In this document: piece by piece, positions 45,001 through 59,400 of the stretch | Layout: each line of letters starts with the position of its first letter | Position numbering within the stretch: the first letter of the stretch is position 1 | Source of the DNA: Eledone cirrhosa | Lineage: Eukaryota; Mollusca; Cephalopoda; Octopoda; Eledonidae | DNA length: 64,000 bases | Reading direction: 5' to 3' | Assembly (NCBI GenBank): GCA_964016885.1 | Contig: OZ024742.1 | Span: 10,880,181-10,944,180, forward strand | The notes under the pieces: model-generated | Told to the model about the DNA's origin: nothing | Databases searched by the model: none | The model's input: the letters and a program-made list of their open reading frames with translations, nothing else | Translations under genes and position numbers: made by a program

Positions 45001-48000
45001 AGAGGAGTACTATCAGGTTGTAACAGTTTCTAATGGTATGACAGTGCTACAGAGGAGTACTATCAGGTTGTAACAGTTTCTATTGGTATGACAGTGCTAC
45101 AGAGGAGTACTATCAGGTTGTAACAGGTTCTATTGGTATGACAGTGCTACAGAGGAGTACTATCAGGTTGTAACAAGTTATATTGGTATGACAGTGCTAC
45201 AGAGGAGTACTATCAGGTTGTAACAAGTTCTATTGGTATGACAGTTCTAAAGAGGAGTACTATCAGGTTGTAACAAGTTCTATTGGTATGACAGTTCTAC
45301 AGAGGAGTACTATCAGGTTGTAACAAGTTCTATTGGTATGACAGTTCTACAGAGGAGTACTATCAGGTTGTAACAATTTCTATTGGTATGACAGTGCTAC
45401 AGAGGATTACTATCAGGTTGTAACAGGTTCTATTGTTAAGACAGTGCTACAGAGGAGTACTATCAGGTTGTAACAAGTTCTATTGGTATGACAGTGCTAC
45501 AGAGGAGTACTATCAGGTTGTAAAAAGTTCTATTGGTATGACAGTGCTACAGAGGAGTACTATCAGGTTGTAACAGTTTCTATTGGTATGACAGTGCTAC
45601 AGAGGAGTACTATCAGGTTGTAACAATTTCTATTAGTATGACAGTGCTACAGAGGAGTACTATCAGGTTGTAACAGGTTCTATTGGTATGACAGTGCTAC
45701 AGAGGAGTACTATCAGGTTGTAACAGGTTCTATTGGTATGACAGTGCTACAGAGGAGTACTATCAGGTTGTAACAAGTTCTATTGGTATGACAGTGCTAC
45801 AGAGGAGTACTATCAGGTTGTAAAAAGTTCTATTGGTATGACAGTGCTACAGAGGAGTACTATCAGGTTGTAACAAGTTATATTGGTATGACAGTTCTAC
45901 AGAGGAGTACTATCAGGTTGTAACAGTTTCTATTGGTATGACAGTGCTACAGAGGAGTGCTATCAGGTTGTAATAGGTTCTATTGGTATGACAGTGCTAC
46001 AGAGGAGTACTATCAGGTTGTAACAGGTTCTATTGGTATGACAGTGCTACAGAGGAGTACTATCAGGTTGTAACAAGTTCTATTGGTATGACAGTTCTAC
46101 AGAGGAGTACTATCAGGTTGTAACAAGTTCTATTGGTATGACAGTTCTACAGAGGAGTACTATCAGGTTGTAACAGTTTCTAATGGTATGACAGTGCTAC
46201 AGAGGAGTACTATCAGGTTGTAACAGGTTCTATTGGTATGACAGTGCTACAGAGGAGTACTATCAGTTTGTAACAAGTTCTATTGGTATGACAGTTCTAC
46301 AGAGGAGTACTATCAGGTTGTAACAAGTTCGATTGGTATGACAGTTCTACAGAGGAGTACTATCAGGTTGTAACAGTTTCTAATGGTATGACAGTGCTAC
46401 AGAAGAGTACTATCAGGTTGTAACAGGTTCTATTGGTATGACAGTGCTACAGGGGAGTACTATCAGGTTGTAACAGGTTCTATTGGTATGACAGTGTTAC
46501 AGAGGAGTACTTTCATGTTGTAACAAGTTCTATTGGTATGACAGTTCTAAAGAAGAGTACTATCAGGTTGTAACAAGTTCTATTGGTATGACAGTTCTAC
46601 AGAGGAGTACTATCAGGTTGTAACAAGTTCTATTGGTATGACAGTTCTACAGAGGAGTACTATCAGGTTGTAACAATTTCTATTAGTATGACAGTGCTAC
46701 AGAGGAGTACTATCAGGTTGTAACCAGTTCTATTGGTATGACAGTGCTACAGAGGAGTACTATTAGATTGTAACATGTTCTATTGGTATGACAGTTCTAC
46801 AGAGGTGTACTATCAGGTTGTAACAGGTTCTATTGGTATGACAGTACTACAGAGGAGTACTATCAGGTTGTAACAGTTTCTATTGGTATGACAGTGCTAC
46901 AGAGGAGTACTATCAGGTTGTAACAGTTTCTATTGGTATGACAGTGCTACAGAGGAGTACTATCAGGTTGTAACAGTTTCTATTGGTATGACAGTGCTAC
47001 AGAGGAGTACTATCAGGTTGTAACAGTTTCTATTGGTATGACAGTGCTACAGAGGAGTACTATCTGGTTGTAACAGTTTCTATTGGTATGACAGTGCTAC
47101 AGAGGAGTACTATCAGGTTGTAACAGGTTCTATTGGTATGACAGTGCTACAGAGGAGTACTATCAGGTTGTAACAAGTTCTATTGGTATGACAGTTCTAA
47201 AGAGGATTACTATCAGGTTGTAACAGGTTCTATTGTTAAGACAGTGCTACAGAGGAGTACTATCAGGTTGTAACAAGTTCTATTGGTATGACAGTGCTAC
47301 AGAGGAGTACTATCAGGTTGTAAAAAGTTCTATTGGTATGACAGTGCTACAGAGGAGTACTATCAGGTTGTAACAAGTTCTATTGGTATGACAGTTCTAC
47401 AGAGGAGTACTATCAGATTGTAAGAGTTTCTGTTGGTATGACAGTGCTACAGAGGAGTACTATCAGGTTGTAACAAGTTCGATTGGTATGACAGTTCTAC
47501 AGAGGAGTACTATCAGGTTGTAACAGTTTCTATTGGTATGACAGTGCTACAGAGGAGTACTATCAGGTTGTAACAGGTTCTATGTGTATGACAGTGCTAC
47601 AGAGGAGTACTATCAGGTTGTAACAGGTTCTATTGGTATGACAGTGCTACAGAGGAGTACTATCAGGTTGTAACAAGTTCTATTGGTATGACAGTGTTAC
47701 AGAGGAGTACTATCAGGTTGTAACAGGTTCTATTGGTATGACAGTGCTACAGAGGAGTACTATCAGGTTGTAACAAGTTCTATTGGTATGACAGTGCTAC
47801 AGAGGAGTACTATCATGTTGTAACAAGTTCTATTGGTATGACAGTGCTACAGAGGAGTACTATCAGGTTGTAACAAGTTCTATTGGTATGACAGTGCTAC
47901 AGAGGAGTACTATCAGGTTGTAACAAGTTATATTGGTATGACAGTGCTACAGAGGAGTACTATCAGGTTGTAACAGGTTCTATTGGTATGACAGTGCTAC

Positions 48001-51000
48001 AGAGGAGTACTATCAGGTTGTAACAAGTTCTATTGGTATGACAGTGCTACAGAGGAGTACTATCAGGTTGTAACAGGTTCTATTGGTATGACAGTGCTAC
48101 AGAGGAGTACTATCAGGTTGTAACAGGTTCTATTGGTATGACAGTACTACAGAGGAGTACTATCAGGTTGTAACAGGTTCTATTGGTATGACAGTGCTAC
48201 AGAGGAGTACTATCAGGTTGTAACAGTTTCTATTGGTATGACAGTGCTACAGAGGAGTACTATCAGGTTGTAACAGTTTCTATTGGTATGACAGTGCTAC
48301 AGAGGAGTACTATCAGGTTGTAACAGTTTCTATTGGTATGACAGTGCTACAGAGGAGTACTATCAGGTTGTAACAGTTTCTATTGGTATGACAGTGCTAC
48401 AGAGGAGTACTATCTGGTTGTAACAGTTTCTATTGGTATGACAGTGCTACAGAGGAGTACTATCAGGTTGTAACAAGTTCTATTGGTATGACAGTTCTAC
48501 AGAGGAGTACTATCAGGTTGTAACAGTTTCTAATGGTATGACAGTGCTACAGAGGAGTACTATCAGGTTGTAACAGGTTCTATTGGTATGACAGTGCTAC
48601 AGAGGAGTACTATCAGTTTGTAACAAGTTCTATTGGTATGACAGTTCTACAGAGGAGTACTATCAGGTTGTAACAAGTTCGATTGGTATGACAGTGCTAC
48701 ATAGGAGTACTATCAGGTTGTAACAGTTTCTAATGGTATGACAGTGCTACAGAAGAGTACTATCAGGTTGTAACAGGTTCTATTGGTATGACAGTGCTAC
48801 AGGGGAGTACTATCAGGTTGTAACAGGTTCTATTGGTATGACAGTGTTACAGAGGAGTACTTTCATGTTGTAACAAGTTCTATTGGTATGACACTTCTAA
48901 AGAAGAGTACTATCAGGTTGTAACAAGTTCTATTGGTATGACAGTGCTACAGAGGAGTACTATCATGTTGTAACAGTTTCTATTGGTATGACAGTGCTAC
49001 AGAGGAGTACTATCAGGTTGTAACAGGTTCTATTGGTATGACAGTGCTACAGAGGAGTACTATCAGGTTGTAACAGGTTCTATTGGTATGACAGTACTAC
49101 AGAGGAGTACTATCAGGTTGTAACAGGTTCTATTGGTATGACAGTGCTACAGAGGAGTACTATCAGGTTGTAACAGTTTCTATTGGTATGACAGTGCTAC
49201 AGAGGAGTACTATCAGGTTGTAACAGTTTCTATTGGTATGACAGTGCTACAGAGGAGTACTATCAGGTTGTAACAGTTTCTATTGGTATGACAGTGCTAC
49301 AGAGGAGTACTATCTGGTTGTAACAGTTTCTATTGGTATGACAGTGCTACAGAGGAGTACTATCAGGTTGTAACAGGTTCTATTGGTATGACAGTGCTAC
49401 AGAGGAGTACTATCAGGTTGTAACAAGTTCTATTGGTATGACAGTGCTACAGAGAAGTACTATCAAGTTGTAACAAGTTCTATTGGTATGACAGTGCTAC
49501 AGAGGAGTACTATCAGGTTGTAACAAATTCTATTGGTATGACAGTGCTACAGAGGAGTACTATCAGGTTGTAACAGTTTCTATTGGTATGACAGTGCTAC
49601 AGAGGAGTACTATCAGGTTGTAAGAATTTCTATTAGTATGACAGTGCTACAGAGGAGTACTATCAGGTTGTAACAGGTTCTATTGGTATGACAGTGCTAC
49701 AGAGGAGTACTATCAGGTTGTAACAGGTTCTATTGGTATGACAGTGCTACAGAGGAGTACTATCAGGTTGTAACAAGTTCTATTGGTATGACAGTGCTAC
49801 AGAGGAGTACTATCAGGTTGTAAAAAGTTCTATTGGTATGACAGTGCTACAGAGGAGTACTATCAGGTTGTAACAAGTTATATTGGTATGACAGTTCTAC
49901 ACAGGAGTACTATCAGGTTGTAACAGTTTCTATTGGTATGACAGTGCTACAGAGGAGTGCTATCAGGTTGTAATAGGTTCTATTGGTATGACAGTGCTAC
50001 AGAGGAGTACTATCAGGTTGTAACAGGTTCTATTGGTATGACAGTGCTACAGAGGAGTACTATCAGGTTGTAACAAGTTCTATTGGTATGACAGTTCTAC
50101 AGAGGAGTACTATCAGGTTGTAACAAGTTCTATTGGTATGACAGTTCTACAGAGGAGTACTATCAGGTTGTAACAGTTTCTAATGGTATGACAGTGCTAC
50201 AGAGGAGTACTATCAGGTTGTAACAGGTTCTATTGGTATGACAGTGCTACAGAGGAGTACTATCAGTTTGTAACAAGTTCTATTGGTATGACAGTTCTAC
50301 AGAGGAGTACTATCAGGTTGTAACAAGTTCGATTGGTATGACAGTTCTACAGAGGAGTACTATCAGGTTGTAACAGTTTCTAATGGTATGACAGTGCTAC
50401 AGAAGAGTACTATCAGGTTGTAACAGGTTCTATTGGTATGACAGTGCTACAGGGGAGTACTATCAGGTTGTAACAGGTTCTATTGGTATGACAGTGTTAC
50501 AGAGGAGTACTTTCATGTTGTAACAAGTTCTATTGGTATGACAGTTCTAAAGAAGAGTACTATCAGGTTGTAACAAGTTCTATTGGTATGACAGTTCTAC
50601 AGAGGAGTACTATCAGGTTGTAACAAGTTCTATTGGTATGACAGTTCTACAGAGGAGTACTATCAGGTTGTAACAATTTCTATTAGTATGACAGTGCTAC
50701 AGAGGAGTACTATCAGGTTGTAACAGGTTCTATTGGTATGAGTGCTACAGACGAGTACTATCAGGTTGTAACAGGTTCTATTGGTGTGACAGTGCTACAG
50801 AGGAGTACTATCAGGTTGTAACCAGTTCTATTGGTATGACAGTGCTACAGAGGAGTACTATTAGATTGTAACATGTTCTATTGGTATGACAGTTCTACAG
50901 AGGTGTACTATCAGGTTGTAACAGTTTCTATTGGTATGACAGTGCTACAGAGGAGTACTATCAGGCTGTAACAGGTTCTATTGGTATGACAGTGGTACAG

Positions 51001-52105
51001 AGGAGTACTATCAGGTTGTAACAGGTTCTATTGGTATGACAGTGCTACAGAGGAGTACTATCAGGTTGTAACAAGTTCTATTGGTATGACAGTGCTACAG
51101 AGGAGTACTATCAAGTTGTAACAGGTTCTATTGGTATGACAGTGCTACAGAGGAGTACTATCAGGTTGTAACAAGTTCTATTGATATGAAAGAGCTACAG
51201 AGGAGTACTATCAGGTTGTAACAAGTTCCATTGATATGACAGTGTTACAGAGGAGTACTATCAGCTTGTAACAGGTTCTATTGGTATGACAGTCCTACAG
51301 ATGAGTACTATCAGGTTCTATTGGTATGACAGTGGTACAGAGGAGTACTATCAGGTTGTGACAGGTTCTATTGGTATGACAGTACTACTAAGGAGTACTA
51401 TCAGGTTGTAACAGTTTCTATTGGTATGACAGTGCTACAGATGAGTACTATCAGGTTGTAACAGGTTCTATTGGTATGACAGTGCTACAGAGGTGTACTA
51501 TCAGGTTGTAACAGGTTCTATTGGTATGACAGTTCTACAGAGGAGTACTATCAGGTTGTAACAGTTTCTAATGGTATGACAGTGCTACAGAGGAGTACTA
51601 TCAGGTTGTAACAGTTTCTATTGGTATGACAGTGCTACAGAGGAGTACTATCAGGTTGTAACAGGTTCTATTGGTATGACAGTGCTACAGAGGAGTACTA
51701 TCAGGTTGTAACAAGTTATATTGGTATGACAGTGCTACAGAGGAGTACTATCAGGTTGTAACAAGTTCTATTGGTATGACAGTTCTAAAGAGGAGTACTA
51801 TCAGGTTGTAACAAGTTCTATTGGTATGACAGTTCTACAGAGGAGTACTATCAGGTTGTAACAAGTTCTATTGGTATGACAGTTCTACAGAGGAGTACTA
51901 TCAGGTTGTAACAATTTCTATTGGTATGACAGTGCTACAGAGGATTACTATCAGGTTGTAACAGGTTCTATTGTTAAGACAGTGCTACAGAGGAGTACTA
52001 TCAGGTTGTAACAAGTTCTATTGGTATGACAGTGCTACAGAGGAGTACTATCAGGTTGTAAAAAGTTCTATTGGTATGACAGTGCTACAGAGGAGTACTA
52101 TCAGG
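39045..52105. repeat. Tandem pair of 6,538-bp higher-order satellite blocks
   Basis: Block 39045-45582 is repeated at 45583-52105 with an offset of 6,538 bp. Shared rare variants fix the register: ACAGGGGAG at 39912 and 46450, the shortened TATGAGTGCTACAGACG unit at 44199 and 50737, and ATGACACTTCTAAAGAAG at 42350 and 48888. Between about 40.2 and 41.8 kb the offset is 6,488 bp. The second block lacks one 50-bp unit there and has gained one in the CAGTTTC run before 48413. Confidence 0.88.
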
Positions 52106-54768
52106 TTGTAACAAGTTCTATTGGTATGACAGTTCTACAGAGGAGTACTATCAGATTGTAAGAGTTTCTGTTGGTATGACAGTGCTACAGAGGAGTACTA
52201 TCAGGTTGTAACAAGTTCGATTGGTATGACAGTTCTACAGAGGAGTACTATCAGGTTGTAACAGTTTCTATTGGTATGACAGTGCTACAGAGGAGTACTA
52301 TCAGGTTGTAACAGGTTCTATGTGTATGACAGTGCTACAGAGGAGTACTATCAGGTTGTAACAAGTCTTTTGGTATGACAGTTCTACAGAGGAGTACTAT
52401 CAGATTGTAACAAGTTCTATTGGTATGACAGTTCTAAAGAGGAGTACTAACAGGTTGTAACATGTTCTATTGGTATGACAGTTCTACAGAGGAGTACTAT
52501 CAGGTTGTAACAGTTTCTATTGGTATGACAGTGCTACAGAGGAGTACTATCAGGTTGTAACAGGTTCTATTGGTATGACAGTGCTACAGATGAGTACTAT
52601 CAGATTGTAACAGGTTCTATTGGTATGACAGTGGTACAGAGGAGTACTATCAGGTTGTAACAGGTTCTATTGGTATGACAATGCTACAGAGGAGTACTAT
52701 CAGGTTGTAACAGGTTCTATTGGTATGACAGTGCTACAGAGGAGCACTATCAGGTTGTAACAGTTTCTATTGGTATGACAGTGCTACAGAGGAGTACTAT
52801 CAGGTTGTAACATGTTCTATTGGTATAACAGTTCTACAGAGGAGTACTATCAGTTTGTAACAGTCTATTTGTATGACAGTGCTACAGCGGAGTACTATCT
52901 GGTTGTAACAGGTTCTATTGGCATGACAGTGCTACAGAGGAGTACTATCAGGTTGTAACAGTTTCTATTGGTATGACAGTGCTACAGAGGAGTACTATCT
53001 GGTTGTAACAGGTTCTATTGGTATGACAGTTCTACAGAGGAGTACTATCAGGTTGTAACAGTTTCTAATGGTATAACAGTGCTACAGAGGAGTACTATCA
53101 GGTTGGAACAATTTCTATTAGTATGACAGTGCTACAGAGGAGTACTATCAGGTTGTAACAGGTTCTATTGGTATGACAGTGCTAAAGAGGAGTACTATCA
53201 GCTTGAAACAGGTTCTATTGGTATGACAGTGCTACAGAGGAGTACTATCAGGTTGTAACAAGTTCTATTGGTATGACAGTGCTACAGAGGAGTACTATCA
53301 GTTTGTAAAAAGTTCTATTGGTATGACAGTGCTACAGAGGAGTACTATCAGGTTGTAACAAGTTTTATTGGTATGACAGTTCTACAGAGGAGTACTATCA
53401 GGTTGTAACAGGTTCTATTGGTATGACAGTGCTACAGAGGAGTATTATCAGGTTGTAACAAGTTCTATTGGTATGACAGTTCTACAGAGGAGTACTATCA
53501 GGTTGTAACAAGTTCTATTGGTATGACAGTTCTACAGAGGAGTACTATCAGGTTGTAACAGTTTCTAATGGTATGACAGTGCTACAGAGGAGTACTATCA
53601 GGTTGTAACAGTTTCTATTGGTATGACAGTGCTACAGAGGAGTACTATCAGGTTGTAACAGGTTCTATTGGTATGACAGTGCTACAGATGAGTACTATCA
53701 GTTTGTAACAAGTTCTATTGGTATGACAGTTCTACAGAGGAGAACTATCAGGTTGTAACAAGTTCTATTGGTATGACAGTTCTACAGAGGAGTACTATCA
53801 GGTTGTAACAGTTTCTAATGGTATGACAGTGCTACAGAGGAGTACTATCAGGTTGTAACAAGTTCTATTGGTATGACAGTGCTACAGAGGAGTACTATCA
53901 GGTTGTAACAGGTTCTATTGGTATGACAGTGCTACAGGGGAGTACTATCAGGTTGTAACAGGTTCTATTGGTATAACAGTGCTACAGACGAGTACTATCA
54001 GGTTGTAACAAGTTCTATTGGTATGACAGTTCTAAAGAGGAGTACTATCAGGTTGTAACAAGTTCTATTGGTATGACAGTTCTACAGAGGAGTACTATCA
54101 GGTTGTAACAGTTTCTATTGGTATGACAGTGCTACAGAGGAGTACTATCAGGTTGTAACAAGTTCTATTGGTATAACACTTCTACAGAGGAGTACTCTCA
54201 GTTTGTAACAATCTATTTGTATGACAGTGTTACAGAGGAGTACTATCAGGTTGTAACAGGTTCTATTGGCATGACAGTGCTACAGAGGAGTACAATGAGG
54301 TTGTAACAGTTTCTATTGGTATGACAGTGCTACAGAGGAGTACTATCTGGTTGTAACAGATTCTATTGGTATGACAGTTCTACAGAGGAGTACTATCAGG
54401 TTGTAACAGTTTCTAATGGTATAACAGTGCTACAGAGGAGTACTATCAGGTTGTAACAATTTCTATTAGTATGACAGTGCTACAGAGGAGTACTGTCAGG
54501 TTGTAACAGGTTCTATTGGTATGACAGTGCTACAGAGGAGTACTATCAGGTTGTAACAGGTTCTATTGGTATGACAGTGCTACAGAGGAGTACTATCAGG
54601 TTGTAACAAGTTCTATTGGTATGACAGTGCTACAGAGGAGTACTATCAGGTTGTAAAAAGTTCTATTGGTATGACAGTGCTACAGAGGAGTACTATCAGG
54701 TTGTAACAAGTTATATTGGTATGACAGTTCTACAGAGGAGTACTATCAGATTGTAAGAGTTTCTGTTA

Positions 54769-54842
54769 GTACTCCTCTGTAGCACTGTCATACCAATAGA
54801 ACTTGTTACAACCTGATAGTACTCCTCTGTAGCACTCTCATA
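54769..54842. repeat. Short inverted segment in satellite (copy 1)
   Basis: Forward units switch to reverse at TTCTGTTAG|TACTCCTCTG and back at CTCATACC|ATCAGGTTG. The reverse segment and the following forward unit form a stem of about 50 bp with a loop of about 27 bases. Confidence 0.85.
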
Positions 54843-56494
54843 CCATCAGGTTGTAACAAGTTCTATTGGTATGACAGTTCTACAGAGGAGTACTATCAGG
54901 TTGTAACAGTTTCTATTGGTATGACAGTGCTACAGAGGAGTACTATCAGGTTGTCACAGGTTCTATTGGTATGACAGTGCTACAGAGGAGTATTATCAGG
55001 TTGTAACAAGATCTATTGGTATGACAGTTCTACAGAGGAGTACTATCAGGTTGTAACAAGTTCTATTGGTATGACAGTTCTACAGAGGAGTACTATCAGG
55101 TTGTAACAGTTTCTAATGGTATGACAGTGCTACAGAGGAGTACTATCAGGTTGTAACAATTTCTATTAGTATGACAGTGCTACAGAGGAGTACTATCAGG
55201 TTGTAACAAGTTCTATTGGTATGACAGTGCTACAGAGGAGTACTATCAGGTTGTAACAGGTTCTATTGGTATGACAGTGCTACAGAGGAGTACTATCAGG
55301 TTGTAACAAGTTCTATTGGTATGACAGTGCTACAGAGGAGTACTATCAGGTTGTAAAAAGTTCTATTGGTATGACAGTGCTACAGAGGAGTACTATCAGG
55401 TTGTAACAGGTTCTATTGGTATGACAGTGCTACAGAGGAGTACTATCAGGTTGTAACAGGTTCTATTGGTATGACAGTGCTACAGAGGAGTATTATCAGG
55501 TTGTAACAAGTTCTATTGGTATGACAGTTGTACAGAGGATTACTATCAGGTTGTAACAAGTTCTATTGGTATGACAGTTCTAAAGGGGAGTACTATCAGG
55601 TTGTAACAAGTTCTATTGGTATGACAGTTCTACAGAGGAGTACTATCAGGTTGTAGCAGTTTCTATTGCTATGACAGTGCTACAGAGGAGTACTATCAGG
55701 TTGTAACAAGTTCTATTGGTATAACAGTTCTACAGAGGAGTACTATCAGTTTGTAACAGTCTATTTGTATGACAGTGCTACAGAGGAGTACTATCTGGTT
55801 GTAACAGGTTCTATTGGCATGACAGTGCTACAGAGGAGTACTATCAGGTTGTAACAGTTTCTATTGGTATGACAGTGCTACAGAGGAGTACTATCTGGTT
55901 GTAACATGTTCTATTGGTATGACAGTTCTACAGAGGAGTACTATCAGGTTGTAACAGTTTCTAATGGTATAACAGTGCTACAGAGGAGTACTATCAGGTT
56001 GTAACAATTTCTATTAGTATGACAGTGCTACAGAGGTGTACTATCAGGTTGTAACAGGTTCTATTGGTATGACAGTTCTACAGAGGAGTACTATCAGGTT
56101 GTAACAGGTTCTATTGGTATGACAGTGCTACAGAGGAGTACTATCAGGTTGTAACAAGTTCTATTGGTATGACAGTGCTACAGAGGAGTACTATCAGGTT
56201 GTAAAAAGTTCTATTGGTATGACAGTGCTACAGAGGAGTACTATCAGGTTGTAACAAGTTATATTGGTATGACAGTTCTACAGAGGAGTACTATCAGATT
56301 GTAAGAGTTTCTGTTGGTATGACAGTGCTACAGAGGAGTACTATCAGGTTGTAACAAGTTCTATTGGTATGACAGTGCTACAGAGGAGTACTATCAGGTT
56401 GTAACAGGTTCTATTGGTATAACAGTGCTACAGAGGAGTATTATCAGGTTGTAACAAGTTCTATTGGTATGACAGTTCTACAGAGGAGTACTAT

Positions 56495-59400
56495 CAGGTT
56501 GTAACAAGTTCTATTGGAATGACAGTTCTACAGAGGTGTACTATCAGGTTGTAACAGTTTCTAATGGTATGACAGTGCTACAGAGGAGTACTATCAGGTT
56601 GTAACAGTTTCTATTGGTATGACAGTGCTACAGAGGAGTACTATCAGGTTGTAACAGGTTCTATTGGTATGACAGTTCTACAGAGGAGTACTATCAGGTT
56701 GTAACAAGTTCTATTGGTATGACAGTTCTACAGAGGAGTACTATCAGGTTGTAACAATTTCTATTAGTATGACAGTGCTACAGAGGGGTACTATCAGGTT
56801 GTTACAGGTTCTATTGGTATGACTGCTACAGAGGAGTACTATCAGGTTGTAACAGGTTCTATTGGTATGACAGTGCTACAGAGGAGTACTATCAGGTTGT
56901 AACAAGTTCTATTGGTATGACAGTGCTACAGAGGAGTACTATCAGGTTGTAACAAGTTCTATTGGTATGACAGTTCTACAGAGGAGTACTATCAGGTTGT
57001 AAGAGTTTCTGTTGGTATGACAGCGCTACAGAGGAGTACTATCAGTTTGTAACAAGTTCTATTGGTATGACAGTTCTACAGAGGAGTACTATCAGGTTGT
57101 AACAGTTTCTATTGGTATGACAGTGCTACAGAGGAGTACTATCAGGTTGTAACAGATTCTATTGGTATGACAGTGGTACAGCGGAGTACTATCAGGTTGT
57201 AACAGGTTCTATTGGTATGACAGTGCTACAGAGGAGTACTATCAGGTTGTAACAGTTTCTATTGCTATGACAGTGCTACAGAGGTGTACTATCAGGTTGT
57301 AACAGGTTCTATTGGTATGACAGTTCTACAGAGGAGGACTATCAGGTTGTAACAGTTTCTAATGGTATGACAGTGCTACAGAGGAGTACTAACAGGTTGT
57401 AACAGTTTCTATTGGTATGACAGTGCTACAGGGGAGTACTATCAGGTTGTAACAGGTTATATTGGTATAACAGTGCTACAGAGGAGTACTATCAGGTTGT
57501 AACAATTTCTATTAGTATGACAGTGCTACAGAGGTGTACTATCAGGTTGTAAAAAGTTCTATTGGTATGACAGAGCTACAGAGGAGTACTATCAGGTTGT
57601 AACAAGTTCTATTGGTATGACAGTTCTACAGAGGAGTACTATCAGGTTGTAACAGTTTCTAATGGTATGACAGTGCTACAGAGGAGTACTATCAGGTTGT
57701 AACAAGTTCTATTGGTATGACAGTTCTACAGAGGAGTACTATCAGGTTGTAAGAGTTTCTGTTGGTATGACAGTGCTACAGAGGAGTACTATCAGGTTGT
57801 AACAAGTTCGATTGGTATGACAGTTCTACAGAGGAGTACTATCAGGTTGTAACAGTTTCTATTGGTATGACAGTGCTACAGAGGAGTACTATCAGGTTGT
57901 AACAGGTTCTATTGGTATGACAGTGCTACAGATGAGTACTATCAGATTGTAACAGGTTCTATTGGTATGACAGTGGTACAGAGGAGTACTATCAGGTTGT
58001 AACAGGTTCTATTGGTATGACAGTGCTACAGAGGAGTACTATCAGGTTGTAACAGGTTCTATTGGTATGACAGTGCTACAGAGGAGTACTATCAGGTTGT
58101 AACAGGTTCTATTGGTATGACAGTGCTACAGAGGAGTGCTATCAGGTTGTAACTGTTTCTATTGGTATGACAGTGCTACAGAGGAGTACTATCAGGTTGT
58201 AACAAGTTCTATTGGTATAACAGTTCTACAGAGAAGTACTATCAGTTTGTAACAGTCTATTTGTATGACAGTGCTACAGCGGAGTACTATCTGGTTGTAA
58301 CAGGTTCTATTGGCATGACAGTGCTACAGAGGAGTACTATCAGGTTGTAACAGTTTCTATTGGTATGACAGTGCTACAGAGGAGTACTATCTGGTTGTAA
58401 CAGGTTCTATTGGTATGACAGTTCTACAGAGGAGTACTATCAGGTTGTAACATTTTCTAATGGTATAACATTGCTACAGAGGAGTATTATCAGGTTGTAA
58501 CAATTTCTATTAGTATGACAGTGCTACAGAGGAGTACTATCAGGTTGTAACAGGTTCTATTGGTATGACAGTGCTAAAGAGGAGTACTATCAGCTTGTAA
58601 CAGGTTCTATTGGTATGACAGTGCTACAGAGGTGTACTATCAGGTTGTAACAAGTTCTATTGGTATGACAGTGCTACAGAGGAGTACTATCAGTTTGTAA
58701 AAAGTTCTATTGGTATGACAGTGCTACAGAGGAGTACTATCAGGTTGTAACAAGTTATATTGGTATGACAGTTCTACATAGGAGTACTATCAGGTTGTAA
58801 CAGGTTCTATTGGTATGACAATGCTACAGAGGAGTATTATCAGGTTGTAACAAGTTCTATTGGTATGACAGTTCTACAGAGGAGTACTATCAGGTTGTAA
58901 CAAGTTCTATTGGTATGACAGTTCTACAGAAGAGTACTATCAGGTTGTAACAGTTTCTAATGGTATGACAGTGCTACAGAGGAGTACTATCAGGTTGTAA
59001 CAGTTTCTATTGGTATGACAGTGCTACAGAGGAGTACTATCAGGTTGTAACAGGTTCTATTGGTATGACAGTGCTACAGATGAGTACTATCAGTTTGTAA
59101 CAAGTTCTATTGGTATGACAGTTCTACAGAGGAGAACTATCAGGTTGTAACAAGTTCTATTGGTATGACAGTTCTACAGAGGAGTACTATCAGTTTGTAA
59201 CAGTTTCTAATGGTATGACAGTGCTACAGAGGAGTACTATCAGGTTGTAACAAGTTCTATTGGTATGACAGTGCTACAGAGGAGTACTATCAGGTTGTAA
59301 CAGGTTCTATTGGTATGACAGTGCTACAGGGGAGTACTATCAGGTTGTAACAGGTTCTATTGGTATGACAGTGCTACAGAGGAGTACTATCTGGTTGTAA

